Shown piece by piece: positions 33,882-42,404 of a DNA stretch of 64,000 nucleotides. The number at the start of each line of letters is the position of its first letter. The first letter of the stretch is position 1. The stretch comes from Caproicibacterium sp. BJN0003 (GTDB lineage: Bacteria > Bacillota > Clostridia > Oscillospirales > Acutalibacteraceae): NCBI RefSeq assembly GCF_026314295.1, contig NZ_CP111108.1, positions 2,170,001 through 2,234,000 of the forward strand. The letters run 5' to 3'. The notes below the pieces were generated by a model. The model did not search any database. It worked only from the letters and a program-made list of their open reading frames with translations, and had not been told where the DNA came from. The translations under genes were made by a program, and so were the position numbers.

Positions 33882-34754
33882 ATGAATTATCAATTAATCA
33901 CCGATTCCACTTCAGATATGAATGTGGATCTGATCGAAGAAATCGGTGTTTACGTTATTCCAATGGAATATACCATGGATGGGAAAACCTATCATAATTA
34001 TCCAGATTATCGGGAACAAAGCCCGCATGATTTTTACGATGCCCTGCGTGCTGGTTCTTCTTGCAGCACAAATCAGATTAATCCGGATACCTTTCATAAA
34101 GTTTTTACCTCTTATCTCAAAGAGGGAAAAGATATTCTTTATCTCTGCTTTTCCAGCGGACTTTCCGGCACCTACAACACTGCCAGAATCGTTGCGCAGG
34201 ATCTCTCCCAAGAATATCCCGACCGTAAAATTGAAGTCGTAGATACAAAGGCTGCCTGTGTAGGAGAAGGGCTCTTAGTTTATCTTGCCGGTCTCGAAAT
34301 GAAAAAGGGCAAAAGTCTTGAAGAAGTGCGTGACTGGGTTCTCGCAAACCGCGACCATTTAGCACACTGGTTCACCGTAGATGATCTAAACCATCTAAAA
34401 CGGGGTGGTCGAATCAGCGCGACTTCCGCTTTGGTAGGCACTATGCTTTCGATCAAACCTGTCATGAATGTGGATACGGAAGGTCACCTTACCGTTAAGG
34501 AAAAAGTCCGCGGTCGCCGGCAAAGTTTGGATGCGTTGATTCGCCATATGCAGCAGACTGCAGTGAATCCAAAAGATCAAATCGTCTTTGTAGGACACGG
34601 CGATTCCTTAAAAGATGCGGAATATGTTGCGGATAAAGTAAAATCGACCTTCGGTACTTCCCGCGTTGTAATCAACAACCTAGGACCTGTTATCGGCTGT
34701 CATACCGGCGCCGGATTCGTCGCATTGTTCTTCCTCGCAACGACAAAAGAATAA
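33882..34754 (+). CDS. DegV family (FakB-like) fatty-acid-binding protein
   Basis: A 290-residue cytoplasmic protein of the DegV family, whose members bind a long-chain fatty acid and present it to the FakA kinase. Canonical landmarks are present: ITDSTSDMN at the N-terminus, SSCSTNQINPD, FSSGLSGTYNTARI, DLNHLKRGGRIS, and the C-terminal IGCHTGAGFVALFF. AGGAGG lies 7 bases before the ATG. A diverged second copy follows 10 bases downstream. No fakA is seen in the window. Confidence 0.92.
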   Translation: MNYQLITDSTSDMNVDLIEEIGVYVIPMEYTMDGKTYHNYPDYREQSPHDFYDALRAGSSCSTNQINPDTFHKVFTSYLKEGKDILYLCFSSGLSGTYNTARIVAQDLSQEYPDRKIEVVDTKAACVGEGLLVYLAGLEMKKGKSLEEVRDWVLANRDHLAHWFTVDDLNHLKRGGRISATSALVGTMLSIKPVMNVDTEGHLTVKEKVRGRRQSLDALIRHMQQTAVNPKDQIVFVGHGDSLKDAEYVADKVKSTFGTSRVVINNLGPVIGCHTGAGFVALFFLATTKE

Positions 34755-34764
34755 AAAAGGCCGA

Positions 34765-35616
34765 ATGAATATGAATTCATCTTATCAAATTATTACGGAA
34801 GCGGCCTGCGGTCTTTCACAGGATTTTCTGAAGCAGGCTGAACTTTTGGTAGTTCCTATGGGATTTACAATCGGAGATCAGAATTATGATCAGGTGCCCC
34901 AAAAAGGGAATTCTGATCTTCACTCGATTTATCAATTATTGCGGACCGCTTCGTCTGCCGCTGCAGTCACCTTTGACACCTCGGATTTGATTGAGTTTTT
35001 ACGCCCTGCTCTTGCTCGCGGAAAAGATCTTTTATATATTGGGATTTCCGATGCTTTGGGTGAAACTTGGCACAACGCTACCCGCGCACTTGCCAACCTG
35101 CAGCGGGAATTTCCCACACGCCGCATTGAAGCGATCAATTCTATGACATTGAGTGCCGGACAAGGAATTTTGCTTCAACATCTTTCGAAGCTGCAGCAAA
35201 AAGGTGCTTCCCTTTTAGAAGCAAAAGAATGGGCAGAATCGAACGTTCCTCACATTCATAGCCTGGTTGCTATCCAAAATCCAGATTTTTTAGTTCAATC
35301 TTTTAAGGGGAATTTTTCAAACAGTCAAAACCAAATTCTACAGATAACAGAAGGACAACTTCTTTTTAAAGAGCAAACCGAAAATCGACAAGAAATGGTT
35401 TCCTGTCTTTTTAAAGAGCTACAACAAGCGGCCTCATTAGGCACGATTCAATCTGTTTCTATTGTTCATGCAGACTGTGAAAAAGATGCACAGGTTCTAA
35501 AACAAATGATTCAAAAACAAAATCTTACAGATATGATCTCTATCTCTTTCTTAGAGCCCATTTTTGGATGCCAGTTCGGCCCCGATACATTAGGGCTTTT
35601 TTACGAAGCAGAATAG
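34765..35616 (+). CDS. Diverged DegV family paralogue
   Basis: A 283-residue relative of the preceding protein with the same overall order but weakened signatures: ITEAACGLSQ replaces ITDSTSDMN, YIGISDALGETWHNATRA replaces the SSGLSGTYNTAR loop, the central hydrophilic LKRGGR motif is absent (VQSFKGNFSNS instead), and the end reads FGCQFGPDTLGLFY. It may bind a different lipid or have lost binding. Two start ATGs (34765, 34771) are possible. Tandem arrangement indicates duplication. Confidence 0.85.
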   Translation: MNMNSSYQIITEAACGLSQDFLKQAELLVVPMGFTIGDQNYDQVPQKGNSDLHSIYQLLRTASSAAAVTFDTSDLIEFLRPALARGKDLLYIGISDALGETWHNATRALANLQREFPTRRIEAINSMTLSAGQGILLQHLSKLQQKGASLLEAKEWAESNVPHIHSLVAIQNPDFLVQSFKGNFSNSQNQILQITEGQLLFKEQTENRQEMVSCLFKELQQAASLGTIQSVSIVHADCEKDAQVLKQMIQKQNLTDMISISFLEPIFGCQFGPDTLGLFYEAE

Positions 35617-35672
35617 AAAACTGTTAAATCTTTTTTGTTGTAATTTAGAACACTAAAATGACATAAGGCTTT

Positions 35673-35712
35673 AAAGCAGTTCCCTGCATGAGCAGAGAGC
35701 TGCTTTCATTTT
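35673..35712 (+). terminator. Terminator after the DegV pair
   Basis: AAAGCAG (35673-35679) pairs with CTGCTTT (35700-35706) with an inner CTGC/GCAG helix, followed by a T-rich stretch. The rest of the 331-base gap to 35948 holds only the fbp promoter. Confidence 0.6.
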
Positions 35713-35882
35713 GATCCATAAAATTATAAAACTTCTTTTACAATCGCAAATTTTAGCAGCAACACATTTCTACCAATTATTGCCTTCTTAACTTTTTTGA
35801 TTTATTTTGCTTTTATTGTGCTGATTGTTAAAATTTAAACGGATTTTTTGTACTATTTTTAGTTATTTCTTGCTTTGGTGAC

Positions 35883-35911
35883 TTGATTCAAATCAATTAA
35901 TTCGCTACAAT
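35883..35911 (+). promoter_or_regulatory. Promoter of fbp
   Basis: TTGATT (35883-35888), 17-bp spacer, TACAAT (35906-35911). Confidence 0.65.
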
Positions 35912-35947
35912 AAATAAGAAGAGATCAAATACGGGAGGTATTAAAAA

Positions 35948-37906
35948 ATGCGGGATCAGCGTTTTTTGCAGCTCTTGAGCAAAACCTATCCCAACGCTCA
36001 GGCGGCAGCAGCAGAAATTATTAATTTGAAAGCCATTCTGAGTCTGCCAAAAGGAACCGAATATTTCTTCAGCGATTTACATGGAGAACATGAGGCCTTT
36101 TTGTACCAATTAAAAAGTGCGTCCGGCGTGGTTCGCAAAAAAATTGATGAGCTCTTTGAACAGTCACTTCCAGAAAATGAGCGCGCAGAATTAGCCGCTC
36201 TGATTTATTATCCCAAAGAGGGACTCTCTAAAGCACATCATAAGCACAAGGATTTTACCGGCTGGAGCCGAGTCATTATTTATCGTCTGGTAGAAGTCTG
36301 CCGGGAAGCCGGAAGCAAATATACCCGCAGCAAAGTGCGTAAGCGTACCCCTCAAAACTTTGCTTATATTATTGACGAGCTTTTGCATGCAGACGGTGGA
36401 AGCAACAGCAACAAACCACACTATACTTCTGAAATTATCCGTGCAATCGTCGATACGGGTATGAACGAAGAATTCATTATGGAACTGTGTCTTTTGATTC
36501 AGCGTCTTTTAGTTGACCGCCTACATATTGTAGGGGATGTCTTTGATCGTGGCCCACATCCGGATTTAATTATGGATGCACTGATGGAACGTCCGGATAT
36601 TGACATTCAATGGGGAAACCATGATATTTCATGGATGGGCGCTGCCTGCGGAAACCGTGCGCTTGCCGCAAACGTTGTCCGTCTTGGCATCAGCTACAAC
36701 AGCTTCGATGTTTTGGAGGGCGGCTATGGAATCAACCTGCGTCCGCTTTCTGATTTTGCGGCGCGCGTCTATCACGACGATCCCTGTGAACATTTTCAGC
36801 CCCATGTACTGGATGAAAATCAATATGATCCGGTGGATATTCCTTTGGCAGCAAAAATGCACAAGGCAATGGTGATTCTTCAGCTAAAGCTGGAAGGGCA
36901 ACTGATTCACCGGCATCCTGAATATCATATGGACGACCGGCTTCTCTTGGAAAATATTAATTTTGAAGATGGTACAATCGAAATTGACGGAACCTGTTAT
37001 CCCCTTTTAGATACTAATTTTCCTACCGTCAATCCTCACGATCCACTTAAACTGACTCGAGAAGAGCAAGAGCTTTCCAATTCTCTTGTCTCCTCTTTCC
37101 TCCATTCTGCGAGACTACAGGAACACATTCATTATCTTTATTCCAAGGGCGGCATGTATCTGTGCATGAACTCCAATCTGCTTTATCATGGCTGTATTCC
37201 TCTTAATGAAGATGGCAGCTTTGCAGTCGTTAACCTCGGAAACAAGGAGTATTCTGGAAAGTCTTATCTTGATAAAATAGATTCTATTGTGCGCAATGCT
37301 TATTTTGCACCTGAAGGCAGCCATGAACAAAAAGATGCCTGTGACTTTATGTGGTATCTCTGGTGCGGCAAACTTTCTCCTCTTTTTGGAAAAAGCAAAA
37401 TGGCCTTATTTGAACGGATTTTTATTGCCGATAAAAAAACGCATAAAGAAATCATGAATCCCTATTATGAGCATCTTGACACGAGGGATTTATGTGAACG
37501 CATTTTGCGCGAATTTGGAATGGACCCCTCGTGCAGTCACATTATTAATGGACATGTTCCTGTTCGCCTAAAAGAGGGAGAATCCCCGGTAAAAGCCGGC
37601 GGCTTGCTTTTTATGATCGACGGAGGCATCAGCAAAGCATACCAAAAACAAACTGGAATTGGTGGCTATACATTTATTGCAAACTCCCGCTATCTGGCAC
37701 TGGCACAGCATAAACCCCTTTTGCCTGGACAGCTGATGGAAGAAACCAGCCCCAAGGTACAGGTGATTGAAGCGATTCGGCAGCGCATTACTGTTGGAGA
37801 TACCGATACTGGTGTTGAGTTGAGAGAACAGATCGCTGATTTGGAAGAACTGCTGAAAGCTTATCGCAGCGGCCGCTTACAGGAAAAAATTATTCAATCA
37901 AAATAG
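35948..37906 (+). CDS. fbp: Class III fructose-1,6-bisphosphatase
   Basis: A 652-residue gluconeogenic enzyme, the usual length for the Firmicutes class III type. Metallophosphatase motifs are visible: FSDLHGEHE near residue 43, GDVFDRGPHPD near 197, WGNHDISWMG near 220 and INGHVPV near 532. GGGAGG precedes the ATG. Monocistronic by its own promoter and spacing. Gluconeogenesis fits an organism living on amino acids. Confidence 0.95.
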   Translation: MRDQRFLQLLSKTYPNAQAAAAEIINLKAILSLPKGTEYFFSDLHGEHEAFLYQLKSASGVVRKKIDELFEQSLPENERAELAALIYYPKEGLSKAHHKHKDFTGWSRVIIYRLVEVCREAGSKYTRSKVRKRTPQNFAYIIDELLHADGGSNSNKPHYTSEIIRAIVDTGMNEEFIMELCLLIQRLLVDRLHIVGDVFDRGPHPDLIMDALMERPDIDIQWGNHDISWMGAACGNRALAANVVRLGISYNSFDVLEGGYGINLRPLSDFAARVYHDDPCEHFQPHVLDENQYDPVDIPLAAKMHKAMVILQLKLEGQLIHRHPEYHMDDRLLLENINFEDGTIEIDGTCYPLLDTNFPTVNPHDPLKLTREEQELSNSLVSSFLHSARLQEHIHYLYSKGGMYLCMNSNLLYHGCIPLNEDGSFAVVNLGNKEYSGKSYLDKIDSIVRNAYFAPEGSHEQKDACDFMWYLWCGKLSPLFGKSKMALFERIFIADKKTHKEIMNPYYEHLDTRDLCERILREFGMDPSCSHIINGHVPVRLKEGESPVKAGGLLFMIDGGISKAYQKQTGIGGYTFIANSRYLALAQHKPLLPGQLMEETSPKVQVIEAIRQRITVGDTDTGVELREQIADLEELLKAYRSGRLQEKIIQSK

Positions 37907-37964
37907 GTTTCCATTGTTAAATGAAAAAGAGATTCAATTTTTTGATTTTTTATCGTGGAACTCA

Positions 37965-37993
37965 TTGCGCAATACGGAATAAAACGATATACT
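37965..37993 (+). promoter_or_regulatory. Promoter of the IclR regulator gene
   Basis: TTGCGC (37965-37970), 17-bp spacer, TATACT (37988-37993), 44 bases before the start. Confidence 0.55.
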
Positions 37994-38036
37994 AAACTTA
38001 TATTTTAGACTTTAAAAGAACGAGGTTTTTTATGAT

Positions 38037-38789
38037 ATGATTCAAAGCTTACTCCGTGCATTGGACCTGCTGGAAGCATTAAAAGGGCCCCAAAAAGCTT
38101 TTTCAGTTGCAGAACTTTCGGAAGCTCTTGATCTTCCGCCAAGCAGTATTCATCGAATTCTTCAAACATTATGTACAAAAGATTTTGTGGTAAAAAATGA
38201 CCAAACTCATCTGTATCAACTGGGACCTGCTCTCATTTCTTTAGGGACCGCAGCAACAAATCAGACAAAACTGCAAACGGTCTGTCAACCGGTTCTTGCT
38301 TATCTTTCAGAATGTACCGGAGAAGATGCCTTCCTAATGATTAGAATTGGGCTGCGAGGATTAATTCTTGCCAAAGCGGAAGGCCCTAACAATCTAAAAG
38401 TGGTCGATCATTTCGGTTATGAGCAGCCCTTGCATGTGGGTGCAATTCGAAAAGTATTACTTGCCTATCAGTCTGCAGAATTTTTAAAACATTACTTGCT
38501 GAACATGGAAGAACATCCATCTAAACTCAGCATTCAAACTCCTGAAACGCTTCTAAAAGACTTAGCAACCATTCGCAAAGATGGGATTTCTATCTCCCGC
38601 AGCGAATATATTCAAGACGCAATCGGAATTGGGGCTCCTGTATTTGGATCAGATGGTCAAATGAAAGCTTCTATTGGAATTATTGCCCCCGCTTCTCGTA
38701 CTGTCGGAAAGCACTTTACGGATCTAAAACATGATGTCATGGATAGTGCTGAGAAACTTTCATATCGCCTAGGATATTCACTTCCATAA
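38037..38789 (+). CDS. IclR family transcriptional regulator
   Basis: A 250-residue regulator: N-terminal winged helix (residues 1-60, FSVAELSEALDLPPSSIHRILQTL) and a C-terminal effector-binding domain that includes GAIRKVLLAY and SIGIIAPA. IclR proteins usually respond to small carboxylates. It is convergent to the end of the hgd operon and may control it or the upstream genes (inference from position only). The start is the ATG at 38037; an overlapping ATG 4 bases earlier stops at once. Confidence 0.9.
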   Translation: MIQSLLRALDLLEALKGPQKAFSVAELSEALDLPPSSIHRILQTLCTKDFVVKNDQTHLYQLGPALISLGTAATNQTKLQTVCQPVLAYLSECTGEDAFLMIRIGLRGLILAKAEGPNNLKVVDHFGYEQPLHVGAIRKVLLAYQSAEFLKHYLLNMEEHPSKLSIQTPETLLKDLATIRKDGISISRSEYIQDAIGIGAPVFGSDGQMKASIGIIAPASRTVGKHFTDLKHDVMDSAEKLSYRLGYSLP

Positions 38790-38808
38790 AGAACAACTTT
38801 TAAAGCTA

Positions 38809-38860
38809 AAAACGAACCGGCAATCACAGTCAAAAAACTGTTTTGTCGGTTCGTTTTATT
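38809..38860 (+). terminator. Terminator of the IclR gene
   Basis: AAAACGAACCGGCAA (38809-38823) pairs with TTGTCGGTTCGTTTT (38843-38857) with one wobble, followed by T residues. Confidence 0.8.
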
Positions 38861-38934
38861 ATACTTTTTTATTTTTGATACTCTCTTCGTATGCTAGTTT
38901 AGGCATAATCACAAACACTTTCTAAAAAGCATAA

Positions 38935-38971
38935 AAAAGGAGCCTTGCCGAAAATATCGACAAGGCTCCTT
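38935..38971 (-). terminator. Terminator of the gltS-hgd operon
   Basis: Minus strand: 11-bp stem AAGGAGCCTTG/CAAGGCTCCTT (38961-38971 with 38937-38947), then a T run. Located 31 bases after the hgdB stop. Confidence 0.85.
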
Positions 38972-39001
38972 AATTAAAGACTACTTTCTTTAAAAACCAG
39001 A

Positions 39002-40156
39002 TTACTTCTGCATGCTCAGGACATCAGCAAACGCCTGAATTGCAGTTGCAGCCTGACCAAAATCGCGCATCTGCTGGTCAATACCCAGTTTAATGTGCGG
39101 AATCTGTGCAGCATCCAAAGCCTTCTTCAGGTAAGGATACTCCATCTCTTCCGGATCACAGAACTGCTGCATAAAGACAATCAGACCCTGAGCGCCGCTC
39201 TCTTTAACGAGATCGACAACATGCTCAGCACGACGGTTCTCAGAAGAATGCTCATCATAAAGAAGAACATCATAATCCTGATTTGCAAACTGCATTGCAA
39301 GTGCCATCATCGGATCATCACACTCAGGAACATCTACGCGGAATGCGCGGCTCTCGTGTGCAACATCATCAGCTGCAATTGCAACATTGTTGTCCTCAAA
39401 GATCTTGAGCAGAGCCGGATTATCACAGATAATACCGCTCGTGACAACCTTTGTGCCCTTCCAGTCACAGTCAGGCAACTTCTTGAGTTCCTCATTCAGA
39501 GCAACCAGCTTTTCGGTGTAAGCATCTTTCAGCATAAACCAAGAAGCTTTCAGAACAGCACTGCGCTTTGTCGGGGTAACTACATCACAATGCTCGTTTG
39601 CCAGTTTGACAAAGTCACGACGGGCAGCACGGCTTGCATTGTAAACCTTAATTGCATTCTTCAGAGCGTCATCCGTAATCGGAGCGCCGCTGATCTCTTC
39701 CAGAGCTTTTTTGACATTCGTGTACTGGTCTACGCAGAATTTAAGGCCATAAGCCGGTTTACGGTTCTGCGGATGTGCCAGGAAAATGGTCGGCATTTTC
39801 TTGAGTTTCGCCATTGCAACACGAATGTTCTGGCTCATTGGGCGAAGAGTATCACAGATGGTCGGTGTAATCACTCCATCAAGCTGATCCATTGTGCCGT
39901 CAAGCAGCATTTCCAGATCCAACTGTGCGATTGTGCAATAGAAAGTAGCACAATACTCTTTTGATAAACTAATATTCTTGTCATTGGTGCCCCACATGCC
40001 AAACGGAACCATGCCTGCGGCATAGACCAGTTCTTCAGGTGCATAGTAAGGCAACACGCCGATTACTTTTTTGCCTTCAGCTTTATAGTTTGCCAGCTGC
40101 TTTGCGGGACTTGCCGCGATGCCGGCGAACTCACTGATAATCGATTCGATACTCAT
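39002..40156 (-). CDS. hgdB: 2-hydroxyglutaryl-CoA dehydratase subunit beta
   Basis: A 384-residue Fe-S subunit (component D) of the oxygen-sensitive radical dehydratase that turns (R)-2-hydroxyglutaryl-CoA into glutaconyl-CoA. It starts SIESIISEFAGIAASPAKQLANYKAEGKK in part, the recognised HgdB N-terminus, and has conserved Cys residues (EYCATFYC, TPTICDTL, FMQQFCDPEE). GGAGGG lies before the ATG and only 5 bases separate it from hgdA. Last gene of the operon. Confidence 0.93.
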   Translation of the reverse strand: MSIESIISEFAGIAASPAKQLANYKAEGKKVIGVLPYYAPEELVYAAGMVPFGMWGTNDKNISLSKEYCATFYCTIAQLDLEMLLDGTMDQLDGVITPTICDTLRPMSQNIRVAMAKLKKMPTIFLAHPQNRKPAYGLKFCVDQYTNVKKALEEISGAPITDDALKNAIKVYNASRAARRDFVKLANEHCDVVTPTKRSAVLKASWFMLKDAYTEKLVALNEELKKLPDCDWKGTKVVTSGIICDNPALLKIFEDNNVAIAADDVAHESRAFRVDVPECDDPMMALAMQFANQDYDVLLYDEHSSENRRAEHVVDLVKESGAQGLIVFMQQFCDPEEMEYPYLKKALDAAQIPHIKLGIDQQMRDFGQAATAIQAFADVLSMQK

Positions 40157-40161
40157 GTTCG

Positions 40162-41439
40162 TTAGCCCTCCTTCGCAGCTTTACTTGCTTCCATAGCTTC
40201 AACCAAACCCTGTACACGAGTCTCGTACTGAGCATCGTTGAAGTTCCGGGGATCCGCCTGGTCGCCATCAAAAGCAGCACAAGGAACACCCAAGTCTTCA
40301 GTAAAGCGACGCTGCATCTCAGGCATGTAACCAGACCATGGTTTGCAGCTGCGGTTGTAGTGAACCAATACGCCGTCTACTTTATTCTCACGGCAGATTC
40401 CTTCACGCCAATCAACGCCCTGCTCAATGCAGACACTGTTCGGAGCCTTGCAGTATGCACGGCACAGATCATCAAGACCGTCATATACAAATCCAAAAGC
40501 AGGTGCATACACAACAGCAGTAACATTCAAGCCGTTTGTTTTCAAAGGCTTAAAGAGTGCGCGCAGTTCAGGCCAGCAAGGAATACCTTCGAACATAATA
40601 CGGTATTTCTCCGGGAACGGCAGTGTAGACTTACCTTCTTTGACATTCTCCTCCAGCTCAGTAGCCAGCAGTTCAAATGCCTCTGCAGTCTGGACCTTGC
40701 CACGGGCAGTAACAACATCAGCCATATGGTTGAAGAGGTCAAAGCCGGACATCGGGGAAGGCTGATACTGAAGATAATTACAAACTTTTAACCATGCTTT
40801 TGCAGTACGGTTTGCATTTTCACAGACTTTTTCGAATTTCTTCTCATCAAATTTCTTGCCTGCAATATGTTCCATCTGCTTAATTGCATCGTCAAACTGA
40901 CCACGGATATATGCAACATAAGTATCATCGACATGGGTCGTATTATTGTAAGGCACATCGATCATAATCAGTGGAATGTTGTGCATACGAGCGATATTCT
41001 CATACCACTTTGTCATGCAGTTGCAGATATTGTTGCAGCACAGAACGAAGTCCGGCTGCGGCATCTGACGGGATACGTTGGTGGTTTCTACACCAGCAGA
41101 ATATGCGAGGCTAATACGGGCATATCCGCAGATATCGGCATCATAGCCCATATCTTCGGCAGCCTGGCAAAGGCGCTCGCCATCATGCTGAGCAGCAATA
41201 CCAGCGGCCTGGTTTTCAGGATATACAACTGCCAGATCCAATGTTTCTGCAATTTCGCAGGGGAACTTGGAAGAAGACCAGCCTACCGGACGGCCTGCTT
41301 TTTTTGCTTCCCATGCTGCTGCATAAACATCAGAAACTACCTTACGCAGAGCAGCTACACCGGGTGTTGGCGGTTTCTTCGGTTTTTTAGCAGGCGCTGC
41401 AGGCTGTGCAGCGGGTGCTGTTTTTTCGATTTCAGCCAT
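40162..41439 (-). CDS. hgdA: 2-hydroxyglutaryl-CoA dehydratase subunit alpha
   Basis: A 425-residue Fe-S subunit of component D. It contains VGWSSSKFPCEIAE, DICGYARISLAYS, CCNNICNCMTKWYE and HYNRSCKPWSGYMPEMQRR, close to the known HgdA of glutamate fermenters. It is shorter than the Acidaminococcus protein because a mid-protein insertion is absent, and it carries an extra Ala/Pro/Lys-rich N-terminal tail of about 30 residues. The start at 41439 was chosen for the GGAGAG site 8 bases upstream. A hairpin (about 41484-41510) lies between hgdC and hgdA. Confidence 0.93.
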   Translation of the reverse strand: MAEIEKTAPAAQPAAPAKKPKKPPTPGVAALRKVVSDVYAAAWEAKKAGRPVGWSSSKFPCEIAETLDLAVVYPENQAAGIAAQHDGERLCQAAEDMGYDADICGYARISLAYSAGVETTNVSRQMPQPDFVLCCNNICNCMTKWYENIARMHNIPLIMIDVPYNNTTHVDDTYVAYIRGQFDDAIKQMEHIAGKKFDEKKFEKVCENANRTAKAWLKVCNYLQYQPSPMSGFDLFNHMADVVTARGKVQTAEAFELLATELEENVKEGKSTLPFPEKYRIMFEGIPCWPELRALFKPLKTNGLNVTAVVYAPAFGFVYDGLDDLCRAYCKAPNSVCIEQGVDWREGICRENKVDGVLVHYNRSCKPWSGYMPEMQRRFTEDLGVPCAAFDGDQADPRNFNDAQYETRVQGLVEAMEASKAAKEG

Positions 41440-41523
41440 AGTAAAAACTCTCTCCTTCAAATAAAATATGAAAGGTGATCAAGTATGTGGGGAAACCCCC
41501 GCACACTAGACTGCAATAGTTAA

Positions 41524-42312
41524 TTATTTCTTTCGGGTTGCTTTTTGCCAAGCAAATAATGCAGCTCCAAGCGCACCAATATATTGTGCAAGCGGAGTGG
41601 TATAAACCTGATGACCTAACTCCTCCTGCAAAGCAGAGACAACGCCACTGTTCTGCGCGACGCCGCCGGTCATAACGACTCTATCGCGTACTCCAACGCG
41701 ATGTGCCAAACCAACAACACGCGCAGCCACCGAATGGTGAATTCCATTGATGATGTCGCATTTATCGCTGCCCTGTGCCAGCTGACTGATTACTTCGCTT
41801 TCTGCAAAGACCGTGCAGGTAGAACTAATTGCTACCCGCTTGGTTGACTGTGCAGCCAGCATACCGAGATCTTTAACATTGACTTCGAGAACACGTGCCA
41901 TTACATCCAGAAAACGTCCTGTACCAGCAGCACATTTATCGTTCATCTGAAAATTGACCATGGCTCCGTTTTCAATCTGAATCACTTTAACATCCTGTCC
42001 ACCAATATCGATTACAGTGTGAACATCAGGAAATACGAAGTAAGCGCCCCTAGCATGACAACTCAATTCGCTCATCTGCTGGTCAACCCAGTCGATGGAA
42101 TTGCGGCCATAGCCAGTAGCAAGGATATAAGCCATATCCTCTTTCTTCATATTAACATTATTCAACACTTCAGAAATTGCACGACTGGGACCGCTGGTAC
42201 CGGTACCAACCGGAATCAACGATTTGCTGATGATCTCTTTGCCATCCTTCAGAATGACACATTTCGATGCGGTAGAACCCACATCTATTCCAAGTGTGTA
42301 AATTGTATCCAT
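41524..42312 (-). CDS. hgdC: 2-hydroxyglutaryl-CoA dehydratase activator (archerase)
   Basis: A 262-residue ASKHA-fold ATPase (component A) that drives single electrons into the dehydratase at the cost of ATP. ATP-binding GIDVGSTASKCVIL, a second phosphate motif IDIGGQD, and the two cysteines that hold the bridging 4Fe-4S cluster in the dimer, Cys127 (DKCAAGTG) and Cys166 (SSTCTVF), are intact. GGAGC precedes the ATG. Needed in small amounts relative to HgdAB. Confidence 0.95.
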   Translation of the reverse strand: MDTIYTLGIDVGSTASKCVILKDGKEIISKSLIPVGTGTSGPSRAISEVLNNVNMKKEDMAYILATGYGRNSIDWVDQQMSELSCHARGAYFVFPDVHTVIDIGGQDVKVIQIENGAMVNFQMNDKCAAGTGRFLDVMARVLEVNVKDLGMLAAQSTKRVAISSTCTVFAESEVISQLAQGSDKCDIINGIHHSVAARVVGLAHRVGVRDRVVMTGGVAQNSGVVSALQEELGHQVYTTPLAQYIGALGAALFAWQKATRKK

Positions 42313-42404
42313 TCAAATTGCTCCAATATTTTTAAATTATTCGGCAACCGCAGTCTTGGCGCGGGGCAGAATCCATACCGGGAAACTGCTCTCAAAAGCC
42401 TTAA

